A DNA stretch of 64,000 nt. It comes from an uncultured SAR86 cluster bacterium. Lineage in GTDB: Bacteria; Pseudomonadota; Gammaproteobacteria; Magnimaribacterales; AG-339-G14. The notes beneath the pieces are model-generated. The model did no database searches. It saw only the letters and a program-made list of their open reading frames with translations, and was not told the origin of the DNA. Location: NCBI GenBank assembly GCA_902596665.1, contig CACJUN010000001.1, positions 455,935 to 519,934 of the forward strand. Reading direction: 5' to 3'. The translations under genes and the position numbers were made by a program. This document shows positions 19,515 to 28,408 of this stretch, piece by piece; the first letter of the stretch is position 1, and every line of letters begins with the position of its first letter.

Positions 19515-20948
19515 ATGGATTCAAAAAAAATAGGATTTTGGTCGGGGATTCTTTTATTTATAACAATCTTAATCTTTTTTAATCCGGATGATTTATCTCA
19601 AAGAGGTCAGATAACTGCAGCTGTTTTTATTTTGATGGGTATTTGGTGGGCGACAGAAGCATTACCCCTTCCTGCAACAGCGCTTATCCCCATTATCGCC
19701 TTCCCTCTTTTAGGTGTTGAAGAAATTGGAGTGCTTTCAAAAGAGTATATGAACAAAGTTCAATTTTTGTTTGCTGGAGGATTCATGATTGCTATTGCCA
19801 TGCAAAAATGGAACTTACACAAGCGAATAGCTTTGATTGTTTTATCTATTACTGGATTCAAAAGTGAGAGATTAATTGCAGGCTTCATGATAGCGAGTTT
19901 TATTTTGAGCATGTGGATTATGAATACCTCTACAACCATCATGCTTCTTCCAATCGGCATCTCTATCATTCAAGCAATCAACGATTCCATCAAAAATTTA
20001 TCCGAGGATCAAAAATTAAATTTTCAAGTCTGCTTACTTCTAGGAATTGCATATTCTTCATCTTTAGGCGGAATAACTACACCTATTGGAACAGCACCCA
20101 ACGGTGTTTTAATTCAATATGCATTTGAAAATTATAATTTAGATATAGGTTTTATAGATTGGTTTTCAATTGCAGCACCTTTTTCAATCATCTCTTTACC
20201 AATCATTTGGTTGGTTCTAACAAAATTCTTATTTCCAATTAACTTTTCTGATACCGGCAGTGCTGAAAAAATTCTTTTTGAAATTAAAGAAGAACTAGGT
20301 GATATGAGTCAAGAGGAAAAGATAGTTTCTCTTGTATTTTTGTTTACTGCTTCGGGATGGGTGTTTCGAAAAATTATTGATGACCTTCCTTTTCTATTTT
20401 TACTAGAGGATGCGGTTATATCGATGATGGGTGGTTTGAGTCTTTTCTTTTTGACGTCAAATCAAAAACGCTTACTGGACTGGGAAGATATCCAAAATAA
20501 ATTTCCTTGGGGTTTAATTTTTTTATTTGGTGGCGGAATGACTCTTGCTTATGTGGTCAATGATAGTGGCTTAGCTATTTGGCTTGCTAACTTAGTACCA
20601 AACGAAGCCAGCCTAATTTTGGTCTTATTCATCGTAATCGCAATGGTCATCGCATTAACAGAATTGACCAGTAATTTAACTACAACCATTACATTTATTC
20701 CCATCATTGCAGGGATTGGTATAAACATTGGAGTCAATCCCATGCTGCTCATAGTTCCTCTTACGATCGCGGCCAGTTGTGCGTTCATGCTTCCGGTAGC
20801 AACTCCTCCAAATTCTATTGTTTACGCATCGGGTTATATTCCGATAAACCGCATGGTTAGAGCGGGTATTTTCTTAAATATAATCTGTGGCTTGCTCCTA
20901 CTAGCTTTAAATTATTTATTTCCAAATTCTTTTCAGTTATTTGTGTAG
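19515..20948 (+). CDS. DASS-family sodium/carboxylate symporter
   Basis: A 477-residue inner-membrane transporter with about 11-12 hydrophobic segments. The two SNT-like substrate/sodium motifs appear as MNTSTTIMLLP (about residue 133) and ELTSNLTTTITFIP (about 383). The family hallmark GGITTPIGTAPN lies near 184-195 and LPVATPPNSIVY near 419. Members import succinate, citrate, malate or sulfate; the substrate cannot be assigned. It follows cobB after 4 bp. Confidence 0.92.
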   Translation: MDSKKIGFWSGILLFITILIFFNPDDLSQRGQITAAVFILMGIWWATEALPLPATALIPIIAFPLLGVEEIGVLSKEYMNKVQFLFAGGFMIAIAMQKWNLHKRIALIVLSITGFKSERLIAGFMIASFILSMWIMNTSTTIMLLPIGISIIQAINDSIKNLSEDQKLNFQVCLLLGIAYSSSLGGITTPIGTAPNGVLIQYAFENYNLDIGFIDWFSIAAPFSIISLPIIWLVLTKFLFPINFSDTGSAEKILFEIKEELGDMSQEEKIVSLVFLFTASGWVFRKIIDDLPFLFLLEDAVISMMGGLSLFFLTSNQKRLLDWEDIQNKFPWGLIFLFGGGMTLAYVVNDSGLAIWLANLVPNEASLILVLFIVIAMVIALTELTSNLTTTITFIPIIAGIGINIGVNPMLLIVPLTIAASCAFMLPVATPPNSIVYASGYIPINRMVRAGIFLNIICGLLLLALNYLFPNSFQLFV

Positions 20949-21226
20949 TATTTGATTGTTCTCAACACAATCAAGTATTAAAATTACATTTGGTGTCGCA
21001 GCTAGTGAAAAAATATCAGGGATTCTCTAGAACTGCTTTCAAACAATTTACCCTGTACAGGAGGTGGTCCAAAATTAATATTAACGATTTAGCAGGAATA
21101 TCAGGGGGTGCCTCTTGACAACGGGTTGACCCGTATTCCGGCTAGAGGCCGGTGCGTCCCGCCTCTAGTAAGAGATTAGTTGAGATACTTTCTCTTGAAA
21201 AACCCCGCAAAGTGCGGGGTTTTTTT
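20949..21226 (+). ncRNA. Candidate structured RNA or long hairpin-rich 3' region
   Basis: This gene-free stretch has a more GC-rich 3' half (about 21100-21220) with several possible hairpins: ACGGG-TTGA-CCCGT (21121-21134), CCGGC-TAGAG-GCCGG (21138-21152), a competing pair CTAGAGGC/GCCTCTAG (21142-21149 with 21161-21168), AAGAGA/TCTCTT (21170-21175 with 21191-21196), and then a terminator. GGAATA/TATTCC can also close the first hairpin. I could not match it to 6S, 4.5S, tmRNA, RNase P or TPP patterns. It may be a small RNA, or the 3' UTR of the cobB-DASS transcript. Confidence 0.4.
21198..21226. terminator. Bidirectional intrinsic terminator
   Basis: A perfect 6-bp GC stem CCCCGC/GCGGGG (21203-21208 with 21214-21219) with loop AAAGT is flanked by 5 A on the left and 7 T on the right. 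It works on paper on both strands. On plus it ends the DASS/RNA-candidate transcript; on minus it starts at the stop codon of the SDR gene at 21226. Confidence 0.9.
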
Positions 21227-22029
21227 CATTCAGATGTAAGGTCGTGACCTGATGAAGCAGTTAAACCTCCATCGCAAATAATGGTCTCACCAACAGTGAA
21301 ATTTCCAGCGCGTGAAGATAAAAATATTGCAAGACCTCCAACATCCTCAGCAGTGCCTATTCTTTTCATAGGGTTTCTTTCAACTAAAGGATCGTAGTTA
21401 TGAGCCACTGCAGACCCCAACATGTTGCTTGGAAATGGGCCAGGAGCAATTGCATTTACTAAAATATTATCTTGCACCAATCTTGAGGATAGATGTCTAG
21501 TCAAATGATGAACTGCCGCTTTAGATGCACTGTAAACATAGTTTTCAAAAGCCGGTGTATTAATACCATCAATTGAACCGATATTAATCACTCTGGCTGG
21601 ATTTTCTTTGGTAGATCCTTTCTTTAATAAAGGTAAAAATTTCTGCGTAACAAAAAACATACTTTTGACGTTTAAGTCCATTACCTTATCCCAACCTAGT
21701 TCTGAGAATTCTTCAATCGGCTCTCCCCATGCCGCGCCAGCATTATTTACTAAGATATCTAATTTTGATTCTTTTTGATTTATTTCTTCGAAAAGTTCCT
21801 GAATACCCTCCAAACTAGATGCATTATTAGGAATTGAAATACATTCAGCATTGTATTTTTCACTTAGTTCAATTGCTTTATTGTCGCAAGCTTCTGCTTT
21901 TCTAGCAGTTATATAAACTTTAGCTCCATTAGCTAAATAAGCGGAAGCGATCATCTCGCCTACCCCTCTTGAACCACCTGTAACTAGTGCTACCTTATCT
22001 TTGACAGAAAAAATTTCTTCAATTTTCAT
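21226..22029 (-). CDS. Short-chain dehydrogenase/reductase (glucose/3-oxoacyl reductase type)
   Basis: A 267-residue NAD(P)-dependent reductase. The motifs are TGGSRGVG (cofactor), NNAGAAWGEPI, the catalytic Ser in NIGSIDG, YSASKAAVHH with Tyr and Lys, and the SDR tail GGLAIFLSSRAGNFTVGETIICDGG. The ATG at 22029 is preferred because the open frame upstream runs through tRNA-Asp. Its stop touches the bidirectional terminator. The substrate is unknown; the sequence is close to the FabG/gluconate 5-dehydrogenase style. Confidence 0.92.
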   Translation of the reverse strand: MKIEEIFSVKDKVALVTGGSRGVGEMIASAYLANGAKVYITARKAEACDNKAIELSEKYNAECISIPNNASSLEGIQELFEEINQKESKLDILVNNAGAAWGEPIEEFSELGWDKVMDLNVKSMFFVTQKFLPLLKKGSTKENPARVINIGSIDGINTPAFENYVYSASKAAVHHLTRHLSSRLVQDNILVNAIAPGPFPSNMLGSAVAHNYDPLVERNPMKRIGTAEDVGGLAIFLSSRAGNFTVGETIICDGGLTASSGHDLTSE

Positions 22030-22046
22030 ATACAACCTTTTATTTA

Positions 22047-22125
22047 TGGCGGACCGGACGGGACTCGAACCCGCGACCTCCGCCGTGACAGGGCGGCGTT
22101 CTAACCAGAACTGAACTACCGGTCC
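22047..22125 (-). tRNA. tRNA-Asp (GUC)
   Basis: The acceptor GGACCGG/CCGGTCC, D arm GTTC/GAAC, anticodon stem CCGCC/GGCGG with GTC in the loop, T arm GCGGGTTCGAGTCCCGT and encoded CCA are visible. It lies 17 bp upstream of the SDR start on the same strand and is probably cotranscribed. Confidence 0.96.
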
Positions 22126-22200
22126 AATTGAGGTAGACAATTATACATAGTATGTAAAGAAAGTAACTTACTTAAAAATGAGAATGTATTTTTTTAAAAT

Positions 22201-23781
22201 TTATATTGGTTTGTTATGTTCTATTCTGAAAGAAATTGGTTTAAGTTTTCGATAATTCTTTGATTTTACTGTAGAGACATAATGAAACTTTGCTTCAATA
22301 AAATCAGAATGAACTGAAATTTCGGTGTAACCTTTATTCTTACCATCCATCCAGACTAAATCTCTATTTGATTCAACAAAGGATTTCTCTATTGAATTTA
22401 CAAGGCTTCCAAAAGTGTCAACAAAATTTGGGGAAGAAATAGAAGGCGCACCTATTTCGACTCCTATGAAATTACTTTTGTCATATAAATTAGATACCCA
22501 TGAGCAGTGTGAATCTCCGGCCAAAATTATGTTTGCCTGTGAATTGCTGATAATTTTATAAAATTTATCTCTTTCTTTGGGATAACCATCCCATTGATCT
22601 GTATTGTAAGGAATTTCTTTTCCAGACAGAGCTCTGAATCTCTGTATGTATGATGGAAATTCGTCGATATCAATTTGACTTAAGATATTTGGTAAATATT
22701 TTGGTCCAATTAATATTTGCTGCCCAAAAATTGACCATTTGAATTCATTTGAATTGTTATTTTTAATCCATTTAAACTGCTCATTTCCAAGAAGCTTTCT
22801 AGGTTTTTGTAAGTCTCTTTTATATGATTTTGTTTTGAAATTTTTACCCTCAAAATAACTTTCAATATCCAACTGCTTGTCTCTTGCAACCGATCTTGTA
22901 TCTAACATCATTAGATTTATAAGATTTCCAATTTTAAAACTTCTCCAAATTTTTTCTTTTTTACCTTTCTCGCGAATGGGCATCCATTCATAATATGCTT
23001 TGAGTGCATTTCGTTTTCTTTCTTGAAAGTTTCCCTCGTTCTTTTGGTGATTTTCAGCTCCATCTTTCCATGAATCATTAGTGAACTCATGATCATCCCA
23101 GACCGCAATCATTGGTTTATTTGCGTGTAGCTTTTTAAGATCATTATCTTTTCTGTAGGTTGCATGTCTCTTGCGGTAATCATCAAGTGAGATAATTTCG
23201 TGTTTAGGTTCAACTAATCTATTCATCTCTTTTGCTTCAGAAGATGCATATCCATCGACTGCATATTCATAAAGATAATCGCCCAAGTGAAGAACAAGAT
23301 GGATATCTGTATTTTCAGCAATTTCTTTGTAAGAATTAAAATATCCTGCTGGATAATTAGAACAACTACAAAAGGCAATATTGAAACTTCTTGGATTGTA
23401 AGAAGGTAAAGTTATTGTTTTACCAATTTCAGAATAAATTTTGTCGGCAGTAAACCTATAGAAAATTCTTTCTCCATTAAATTGATCTGGGATTCTTGCA
23501 TCAACTTTCACAGTAAAATCATCGCTTAGTTTTGCAGTTACGCGTCCTTTAGCAATAATTCTGGAAAAGTCTTTTTGATCAGAAACTTCCCATCTAACTT
23601 TCTTCTTTTTGCTTTCAACTCCTGACAATTTTGTCCAGAGAATGACGCTTGAATTAGTTGGGTCTCCGCTTGCAACTCCATATTTAAAAGAGATTTTTTT
23701 ATCTTGGCTAAAAGGGAAAATTCTAAATGGCAAGAGAACTAGAAGGATGCCAAGGGTACGTAAAAATTGTCTTCTTTTCAT
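22201..23781 (-). CDS. phoD: PhoD-like alkaline phosphatase/phosphodiesterase, Tat-exported
   Basis: A 526-residue extracytoplasmic phosphoesterase. The N-terminus MKRRQFLRTLGILLVLLPF carries a twin-arginine motif followed by a hydrophobic stretch. A PhoD N-terminal domain follows, then metal-site motifs FCSCSNYPAGYF, HLGDYLYEY, VWDDHEFTND and ILAGDSHCSW, the known Fe/Ca-binding pattern of PhoD. It would release phosphate from organic esters in the periplasm, useful in phosphate-poor surface water. No clear Pho box was identified. Confidence 0.93.
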   Translation of the reverse strand: MKRRQFLRTLGILLVLLPFRIFPFSQDKKISFKYGVASGDPTNSSVILWTKLSGVESKKKKVRWEVSDQKDFSRIIAKGRVTAKLSDDFTVKVDARIPDQFNGERIFYRFTADKIYSEIGKTITLPSYNPRSFNIAFCSCSNYPAGYFNSYKEIAENTDIHLVLHLGDYLYEYAVDGYASSEAKEMNRLVEPKHEIISLDDYRKRHATYRKDNDLKKLHANKPMIAVWDDHEFTNDSWKDGAENHQKNEGNFQERKRNALKAYYEWMPIREKGKKEKIWRSFKIGNLINLMMLDTRSVARDKQLDIESYFEGKNFKTKSYKRDLQKPRKLLGNEQFKWIKNNNSNEFKWSIFGQQILIGPKYLPNILSQIDIDEFPSYIQRFRALSGKEIPYNTDQWDGYPKERDKFYKIISNSQANIILAGDSHCSWVSNLYDKSNFIGVEIGAPSISSPNFVDTFGSLVNSIEKSFVESNRDLVWMDGKNKGYTEISVHSDFIEAKFHYVSTVKSKNYRKLKPISFRIEHNKPI

Positions 23782-23869
23782 TTATAAAAAATAACATTTT
23801 TAATTGGAAGTAATGTTACAAAATTGGATATTTTGAACTCAAAAAGGAGAATTCAAATATTTAGATAAA

Positions 23870-23945
23870 TGGTGGGCGATACAGGACTTGAACCTGTAAC
23901 TTCCACCTTGTAAGGGTGGCACTCTACCAATTGAGTTAATCGCCC
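23870..23945 (-). tRNA. tRNA-Val (UAC)
   Basis: The acceptor GGGCGAT/ATCGCCC, D arm ACTCAATTGGTAGAGT, anticodon TAC in CTTACAA, T arm CAGGTTCAAGTCCTG and encoded CCA are visible. The rest of the gap 23782-24064 between phoD and the carboxylase gene shows no other clear feature. Confidence 0.96.
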
Positions 23946-24064
23946 AAAGAAACGAGGATTATAGTATTCAAGTCTATGCAAGTCATCACTTAGTTAGGCT
24001 ATCAACAAAATAGACAATATAGAAATATTGAGGCATATTTTATTTAAAATTTCTTGAAAAAATC

Positions 24065-25696
24065 ATGTTAGAAGCACAACCATTAAAAACTCGTTTAAAC
24101 CTAAACGATGATGAATTTATTTCAAATAAAAAATCTATGCTCGGAAAGCTCGATGAGATTGATGAACTACTCGATGAAGCTGAAGCTGGCGGTGGTCCGA
24201 GGCATCATGAAAGACTTGCTGCTAGAGGAAAGCTTCCTGTAAGAGAGAGAATTTTTAATTTTTTAGATCCTGATAGTCCATTTTTAGAAATTAGCCCACT
24301 AGCCGGTTATAAGTCTGACTATCCAGTAGGAGGAGGTTGCGTGGCCGGCATAGGAGTTTCTGCCGGTGTTGAATGTATTATTTTTGCTAATGATCCAACT
24401 GTTTTGGCTGGTGCAATGCAAGCGTTCTCAGTAAAAAAATGGATGAGAGCAATGCAAATTGCCAGAGACTGCCGCATTCCTTTTGTGCAATTTGTTGAAT
24501 CAGCTGGCGGAGATTTGAGACCTAGAGGAAACCGTTCTTCAGTTGCTTTAAATGTTGGTCATTTTGCTGAGTCAGGAAGACAGTTCTATGAGATAACCGA
24601 ACTATCAAAGCTAGGTATTCCAACTGTAACAATTACTTTTGGATCTTCCACTGCAGGGGGTGCTTATCAGCCGGGAATGTCAGATTACAATATTTTTGTT
24701 AAAGAACAGTCTCAAGTATTTTTGGGTGGTCCGCCATTAGTTAAAATGGCAACAGGTGAAGAATCTGATGCCGAAAGTCTAGGTGGAGCAAAGATGCATG
24801 CTGAAAAATCTGGTTTAGCGGACTATTTTGCGGAAGATGAAATGGATGCAATAAGAATTGGAAGAGAAGTTATGTCTCATCTTGATTGGTCAAAAGAAGG
24901 TAATTCTCCCGATTCTATCTATGAAGAGCCAATTAATGATCAAGAAGATTTATTAGGTATTGTGAATCCAAGCTTAAAAAGACCTTTTGATGTTCGTGAA
25001 GTAATTTCAAGAATTGCAGATGGTTCAAGGTTTGAAGAATTCAAGCCCCTCTTTGGTCCAACAATTATATGCGGTTTTATGAAAATTCATGGGCACACAG
25101 TTGGAGTTTTGGGAAATAATGGTTCCTTATTTCCAGATTCATCTCAAAAGGCAGCCCACTTTATTCAACTTTGCAATCAGATAAGCATACCTCTTGTTTT
25201 TTTACAAAATATTACAGGTTTTAATATTGGAAAAGAATTTGAGCAGAATGGATCGATTAAAAAAGGGGCACAAATGCTAAATGCAGTTTCAAATTCTGAG
25301 GTTCCTCATTTGACAGTTATTCTTGGAAACTCATACGGTGCCGGTACATATGCCATGTCTGGAAGAGAATTTGGCAATGCTTTTACCTTTTTATGGCCAA
25401 CAGCAAAGATTGCCGTAATGGGAGGAGAACAAATAGCTGGAGTTATGTCGATGGTAAGAAGAGCAAAAGCTATGCGTGATGGTCTCCCCTTCGATGAAAA
25501 AGAAGATGCGAGAATTGTAGAAGGTCAAAAAATTTCTCATGACAAAGGTTCTGAAGCTTTAATAGCCACAAGTGCAATTTCCGATGATGGGATTATTGAT
25601 CCAAGAGATACCAGGACAGTTCTTGGTATTTGCCTTTCTGTTGTAAACAATAAAGAAGTTAAGGGATCAGATGGATTTGGAGTGTTCAGACTATGA
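24065..25696 (+). CDS. Acyl-CoA carboxylase, carboxyltransferase (beta) subunit, AtuC/LiuB-like
   Basis: A 543-residue biotin-dependent carboxyltransferase that moves carboxyl from carboxybiotin to an acyl-CoA. The N-terminal half has RHHERLAARGKLPVRERI and FVESAGGDLRP; the C-terminal half has GNSYGAGTYAMSGREF and FLWPTAKIAVMGGEQIAGVM. The opening and the SAGGDLRP motif fit methylcrotonyl-/geranyl-CoA carboxylases better than propionyl- or acetyl-CoA ones. Its TGA overlaps the next ATG (ATGA), so the two subunits are made in coupled fashion. The acyl substrate is inferred from context. Confidence 0.93.
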   Translation: MLEAQPLKTRLNLNDDEFISNKKSMLGKLDEIDELLDEAEAGGGPRHHERLAARGKLPVRERIFNFLDPDSPFLEISPLAGYKSDYPVGGGCVAGIGVSAGVECIIFANDPTVLAGAMQAFSVKKWMRAMQIARDCRIPFVQFVESAGGDLRPRGNRSSVALNVGHFAESGRQFYEITELSKLGIPTVTITFGSSTAGGAYQPGMSDYNIFVKEQSQVFLGGPPLVKMATGEESDAESLGGAKMHAEKSGLADYFAEDEMDAIRIGREVMSHLDWSKEGNSPDSIYEEPINDQEDLLGIVNPSLKRPFDVREVISRIADGSRFEEFKPLFGPTIICGFMKIHGHTVGVLGNNGSLFPDSSQKAAHFIQLCNQISIPLVFLQNITGFNIGKEFEQNGSIKKGAQMLNAVSNSEVPHLTVILGNSYGAGTYAMSGREFGNAFTFLWPTAKIAVMGGEQIAGVMSMVRRAKAMRDGLPFDEKEDARIVEGQKISHDKGSEALIATSAISDDGIIDPRDTRTVLGICLSVVNNKEVKGSDGFGVFRL

Positions 25697-27615
25697 TCAT
25701 TAAAAAATTACTAATTGCAAATAGAGGTGAAATTGCAAGTAGAGTGATCAGCAGCGCTCAAGATATGGGAATCTCATGTGTTGCTATTTATACACAAGAT
25801 GATGCTAATTCTCCCTATGTTAAGGAGGCTGATGAAGCTTATAAATTGAAAGGCAGTTATTTGGATGCGAAAGAAATAATTTCTATTGCAAAAAATTCAG
25901 GTTCTCATGCAATTCATCCGGGATATGGCTTTTTATCTGAAAATGCTGGGTTTGCAAACTCTGTGAAAAAAGCAGGGATCATTTGGATAGGACCAAGCGG
26001 GAATGTTATTAAAAAAATGGGAGATAAAATTACCTCTAAGAAACTAGCTGAAAAGGCTGGTGTTCCGACTCTTCCTATGACTTCTGATGCCAAAGATGCA
26101 AAAAAAATTGGATATCCAATTCTTGTTAAAGCTTCTGCTGGAGGAGGTGGTAAGGGGATGAGAATTGTTGAAGATCCCAAAAAGTTAAAAGAGAGCATAT
26201 CAGCTGCAGAGCGTGAAGCCGAGAGCGGTTTTGGCGATAAAAGAGTTTTTTTAGAAAGATATGTAGAAAAATCTCGTCACATAGAGATTCAAATTTTAGG
26301 TGATTCTTTTGGAAACGTTGTTCACTTAGGAGAAAGAGAGTGCTCAATTCAAAGAAGGCATCAAAAAATTGTTGAAGAATCTCCTTCTACAGTTATTGAT
26401 CAAGAGCTCAGGGACAAAATTGGATCTGCAGCCGTTCAGCTTGCTTCTTCACTTAAATATGAATCTGCAGGAACAGTTGAATTTTTATTTGATGATAAAA
26501 CGAAAGAATTCTTTTTTTTAGAAGTAAACACGAGACTCCAAGTAGAACATCCGGTAACAGAAGAGGTAACTGGTCTAGATCTTGTGAAAGAACAAATAAA
26601 GATTGCTCAAGGCAATGAATTAGAGTTTGTTCAAGATGACGTTGAATTGATAGGTTCATCAATTGAAGTCAGGCTGTATGCCGAAGATCCTGCAAATGAA
26701 TTTCTCCCAGTCACTGGAGATATAATTGCCTTTGATCCATGTGATAACCCTTCTGTACGCTGGGATGTAGGGATCGAAAAAGGAACTGTTGTGTCCTCAA
26801 ATTTTGATCCTATGCTTGGAAAGGTTATTTCCTATGCTGAAACTAGAGAGGAAGCTGCTCAAAAGCTAGCCTTGGCTCTTGAAAGAAGTCATTTTGGTGG
26901 CATGAGGACAAACCGTGATTATCTTATTTCAATCTTAAGGTCTGAAGATTTTCTCAAAGGAAAAACAACAACCGACTTTGTTGAGAGAGTAAATCTCAAC
27001 ACAGAAATTGAATTATCAGAAAAAGAAATTTTTGATCACGCTGTAGCGGTAGCCATTTGGAATCAAGCTAAAAACAGAGAAAATGCTAGTGTTCTTTCTA
27101 ACATTCAATCTGGTTGGCATAACGCAAGGCTTCCACATCAAAAAGTAGATTTAATTTTTGGTGATGATGTTATTGAGGTCAAATATAAGTCAAAAAGAGG
27201 TGGAGACTTTGCTCTTTCAGATGATGCTTTAGTAAAAATTTATGAATTTGATGATGAATCAATAGATATTGAAATTGATGGAAAAAGGATCATTTCAAAA
27301 ATTACATATCATGAAGGAAAGTTTCTTATTCAAACCATTAAGGGAGACTTACTGTTTGAGATGAAAGAAAGGTTTGAATCCAGCTCGATAAACGAAATAG
27401 CCGGAGGCTTAACTGCTCCTATGCCTGGAAAAGTGGTTGATGTACCTGTCAAAAAAAATGAGTCTGTTAAGTCTGGCCAAACTTTAGTGATTCTAGAAGC
27501 TATGAAAATGGAGCATAAGGTAACTGCTCCAAGTGATGGAAACGTTAAAGAAGTATTGATTGCTGTTGGAGATCAGGTTGAGAGCGGCTCAACTTTAGTG
27601 ATTTTAGAAGATTAA
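25693..27615 (+). CDS. Acyl-CoA carboxylase, biotin carboxylase/BCCP (alpha) subunit, AtuF/LiuD-like
   Basis: A 640-residue biotin carboxylase fused to a biotin carrier domain. The N-terminal LIANRGEIASRVI (residues 6-18), the ATP-grasp glycine loop KASAGGGGKGMRIVE, the catalytic ERECSIQRRHQKIVEE and EVNTRLQVEHPVTEE are intact. The C-terminal biotinylation site is LEAMKMEHK (about residues 598-606). It forms the holoenzyme with the overlapping beta subunit. The 3' end overlaps the convergent crotonase by 4 bp (TTAA). Confidence 0.95.
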   Translation: MIIKKLLIANRGEIASRVISSAQDMGISCVAIYTQDDANSPYVKEADEAYKLKGSYLDAKEIISIAKNSGSHAIHPGYGFLSENAGFANSVKKAGIIWIGPSGNVIKKMGDKITSKKLAEKAGVPTLPMTSDAKDAKKIGYPILVKASAGGGGKGMRIVEDPKKLKESISAAEREAESGFGDKRVFLERYVEKSRHIEIQILGDSFGNVVHLGERECSIQRRHQKIVEESPSTVIDQELRDKIGSAAVQLASSLKYESAGTVEFLFDDKTKEFFFLEVNTRLQVEHPVTEEVTGLDLVKEQIKIAQGNELEFVQDDVELIGSSIEVRLYAEDPANEFLPVTGDIIAFDPCDNPSVRWDVGIEKGTVVSSNFDPMLGKVISYAETREEAAQKLALALERSHFGGMRTNRDYLISILRSEDFLKGKTTTDFVERVNLNTEIELSEKEIFDHAVAVAIWNQAKNRENASVLSNIQSGWHNARLPHQKVDLIFGDDVIEVKYKSKRGGDFALSDDALVKIYEFDDESIDIEIDGKRIISKITYHEGKFLIQTIKGDLLFEMKERFESSSINEIAGGLTAPMPGKVVDVPVKKNESVKSGQTLVILEAMKMEHKVTAPSDGNVKEVLIAVGDQVESGSTLVILED

Positions 27616-28400
27616 TCCCACTTTGGTTCTCTTTTTTCCAAAAAAGCTGAAATGCCCTCTTGAGCATCTGGACCCGCAAAGGTTTCCGCACTTTTTTTAC
27701 CTAAATAAGGTAAAGCTTCATCAAAATTCATTCCATCCTGATTGACATAGGCTTCCAGTCCAAATTGCATGGTACCCGGAGCAAGGTTAGCAAGGTCACT
27801 TGCAAGGCTATCTACCCTTTCATCTAACTGATCGTTGGGTACAGATTCATTTATTAAACCCCACTCCTCTGCTTTTTTTGCATCAATCGCTTGGCCTCTC
27901 ATGCAGAAATCTAATCCAGCTCTTTTAGGCATTACTCTAAATAGGCCTGCCATTACCATATGCGGCCAAACTCCTCTGAGTATTTCTGGCGCTGAAAATT
28001 TTGCATTTTCCACTGCAATAGCATGAGTGCAATTTGTAACCATCAATAATGCGCCGGCATGGACAGAACCCTGAATTTTGCAAATTACGGGTTTATATAA
28101 ATGCCTTATGGACATACTTATGTCATCAGAGCCTTCTATCCTCGGAACATTTGATTCTTCTTGCTTTCTATTTAAATCTGCTCCAGCACAAAAAACGTCA
28201 CCTTCGGCAGCGATGATAACTACCCTGATGCTTCTCTCTTGTTTTGCGTAAGCTAGAGCATAATTAATTTCATTCATCATGACGTTGTTTAATGCGTTCT
28301 TTTTCTCTGGTCTATTTAGGGTAAGAGTTAAAACATTGTTGGTAATGTTTAACTTTGTTGCTTGAAAATTTAAGCCCTCTAAAGATAATTTATCTGTCAT
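27612..28400 (-). CDS. Enoyl-CoA hydratase/isomerase family protein
   Basis: A 262-residue crotonase-fold enzyme. The oxyanion-hole motif CAGADL is present near residues 70-75. The second catalytic Glu position is kept (FSAPEILRGVWP), but the first, normally in GGGCELA, is replaced in VHAGALLMVTNC, where Leu takes the Glu place. It lies 8 bp after the AtuA-like gene, so it may be the AtuE-like hydratase of the same pathway. The missing first Glu leaves open isomerase or other crotonase chemistry. Confidence 0.88.
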   Translation of the reverse strand: MTDKLSLEGLNFQATKLNITNNVLTLTLNRPEKKNALNNVMMNEINYALAYAKQERSIRVVIIAAEGDVFCAGADLNRKQEESNVPRIEGSDDISMSIRHLYKPVICKIQGSVHAGALLMVTNCTHAIAVENAKFSAPEILRGVWPHMVMAGLFRVMPKRAGLDFCMRGQAIDAKKAEEWGLINESVPNDQLDERVDSLASDLANLAPGTMQFGLEAYVNQDGMNFDEALPYLGKKSAETFAGPDAQEGISAFLEKREPKWD

Positions 28401-28408
28401 ATTTTTTC

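Noticed and set aside
21101..21170. TPP riboswitch in the structured region
   Set aside because: GGGGTGCC and ACCCG look similar, but the invariant CUGAGA and the CCUGAUC...GCGUAGGGA core are absent, and no gene follows on that strand.
22030..22140. N-terminal extension of the SDR through tRNA-Asp
   Set aside because: The frame happens to be open through the tRNA gene; the family start and the first conserved residues fit the ATG at 22029.
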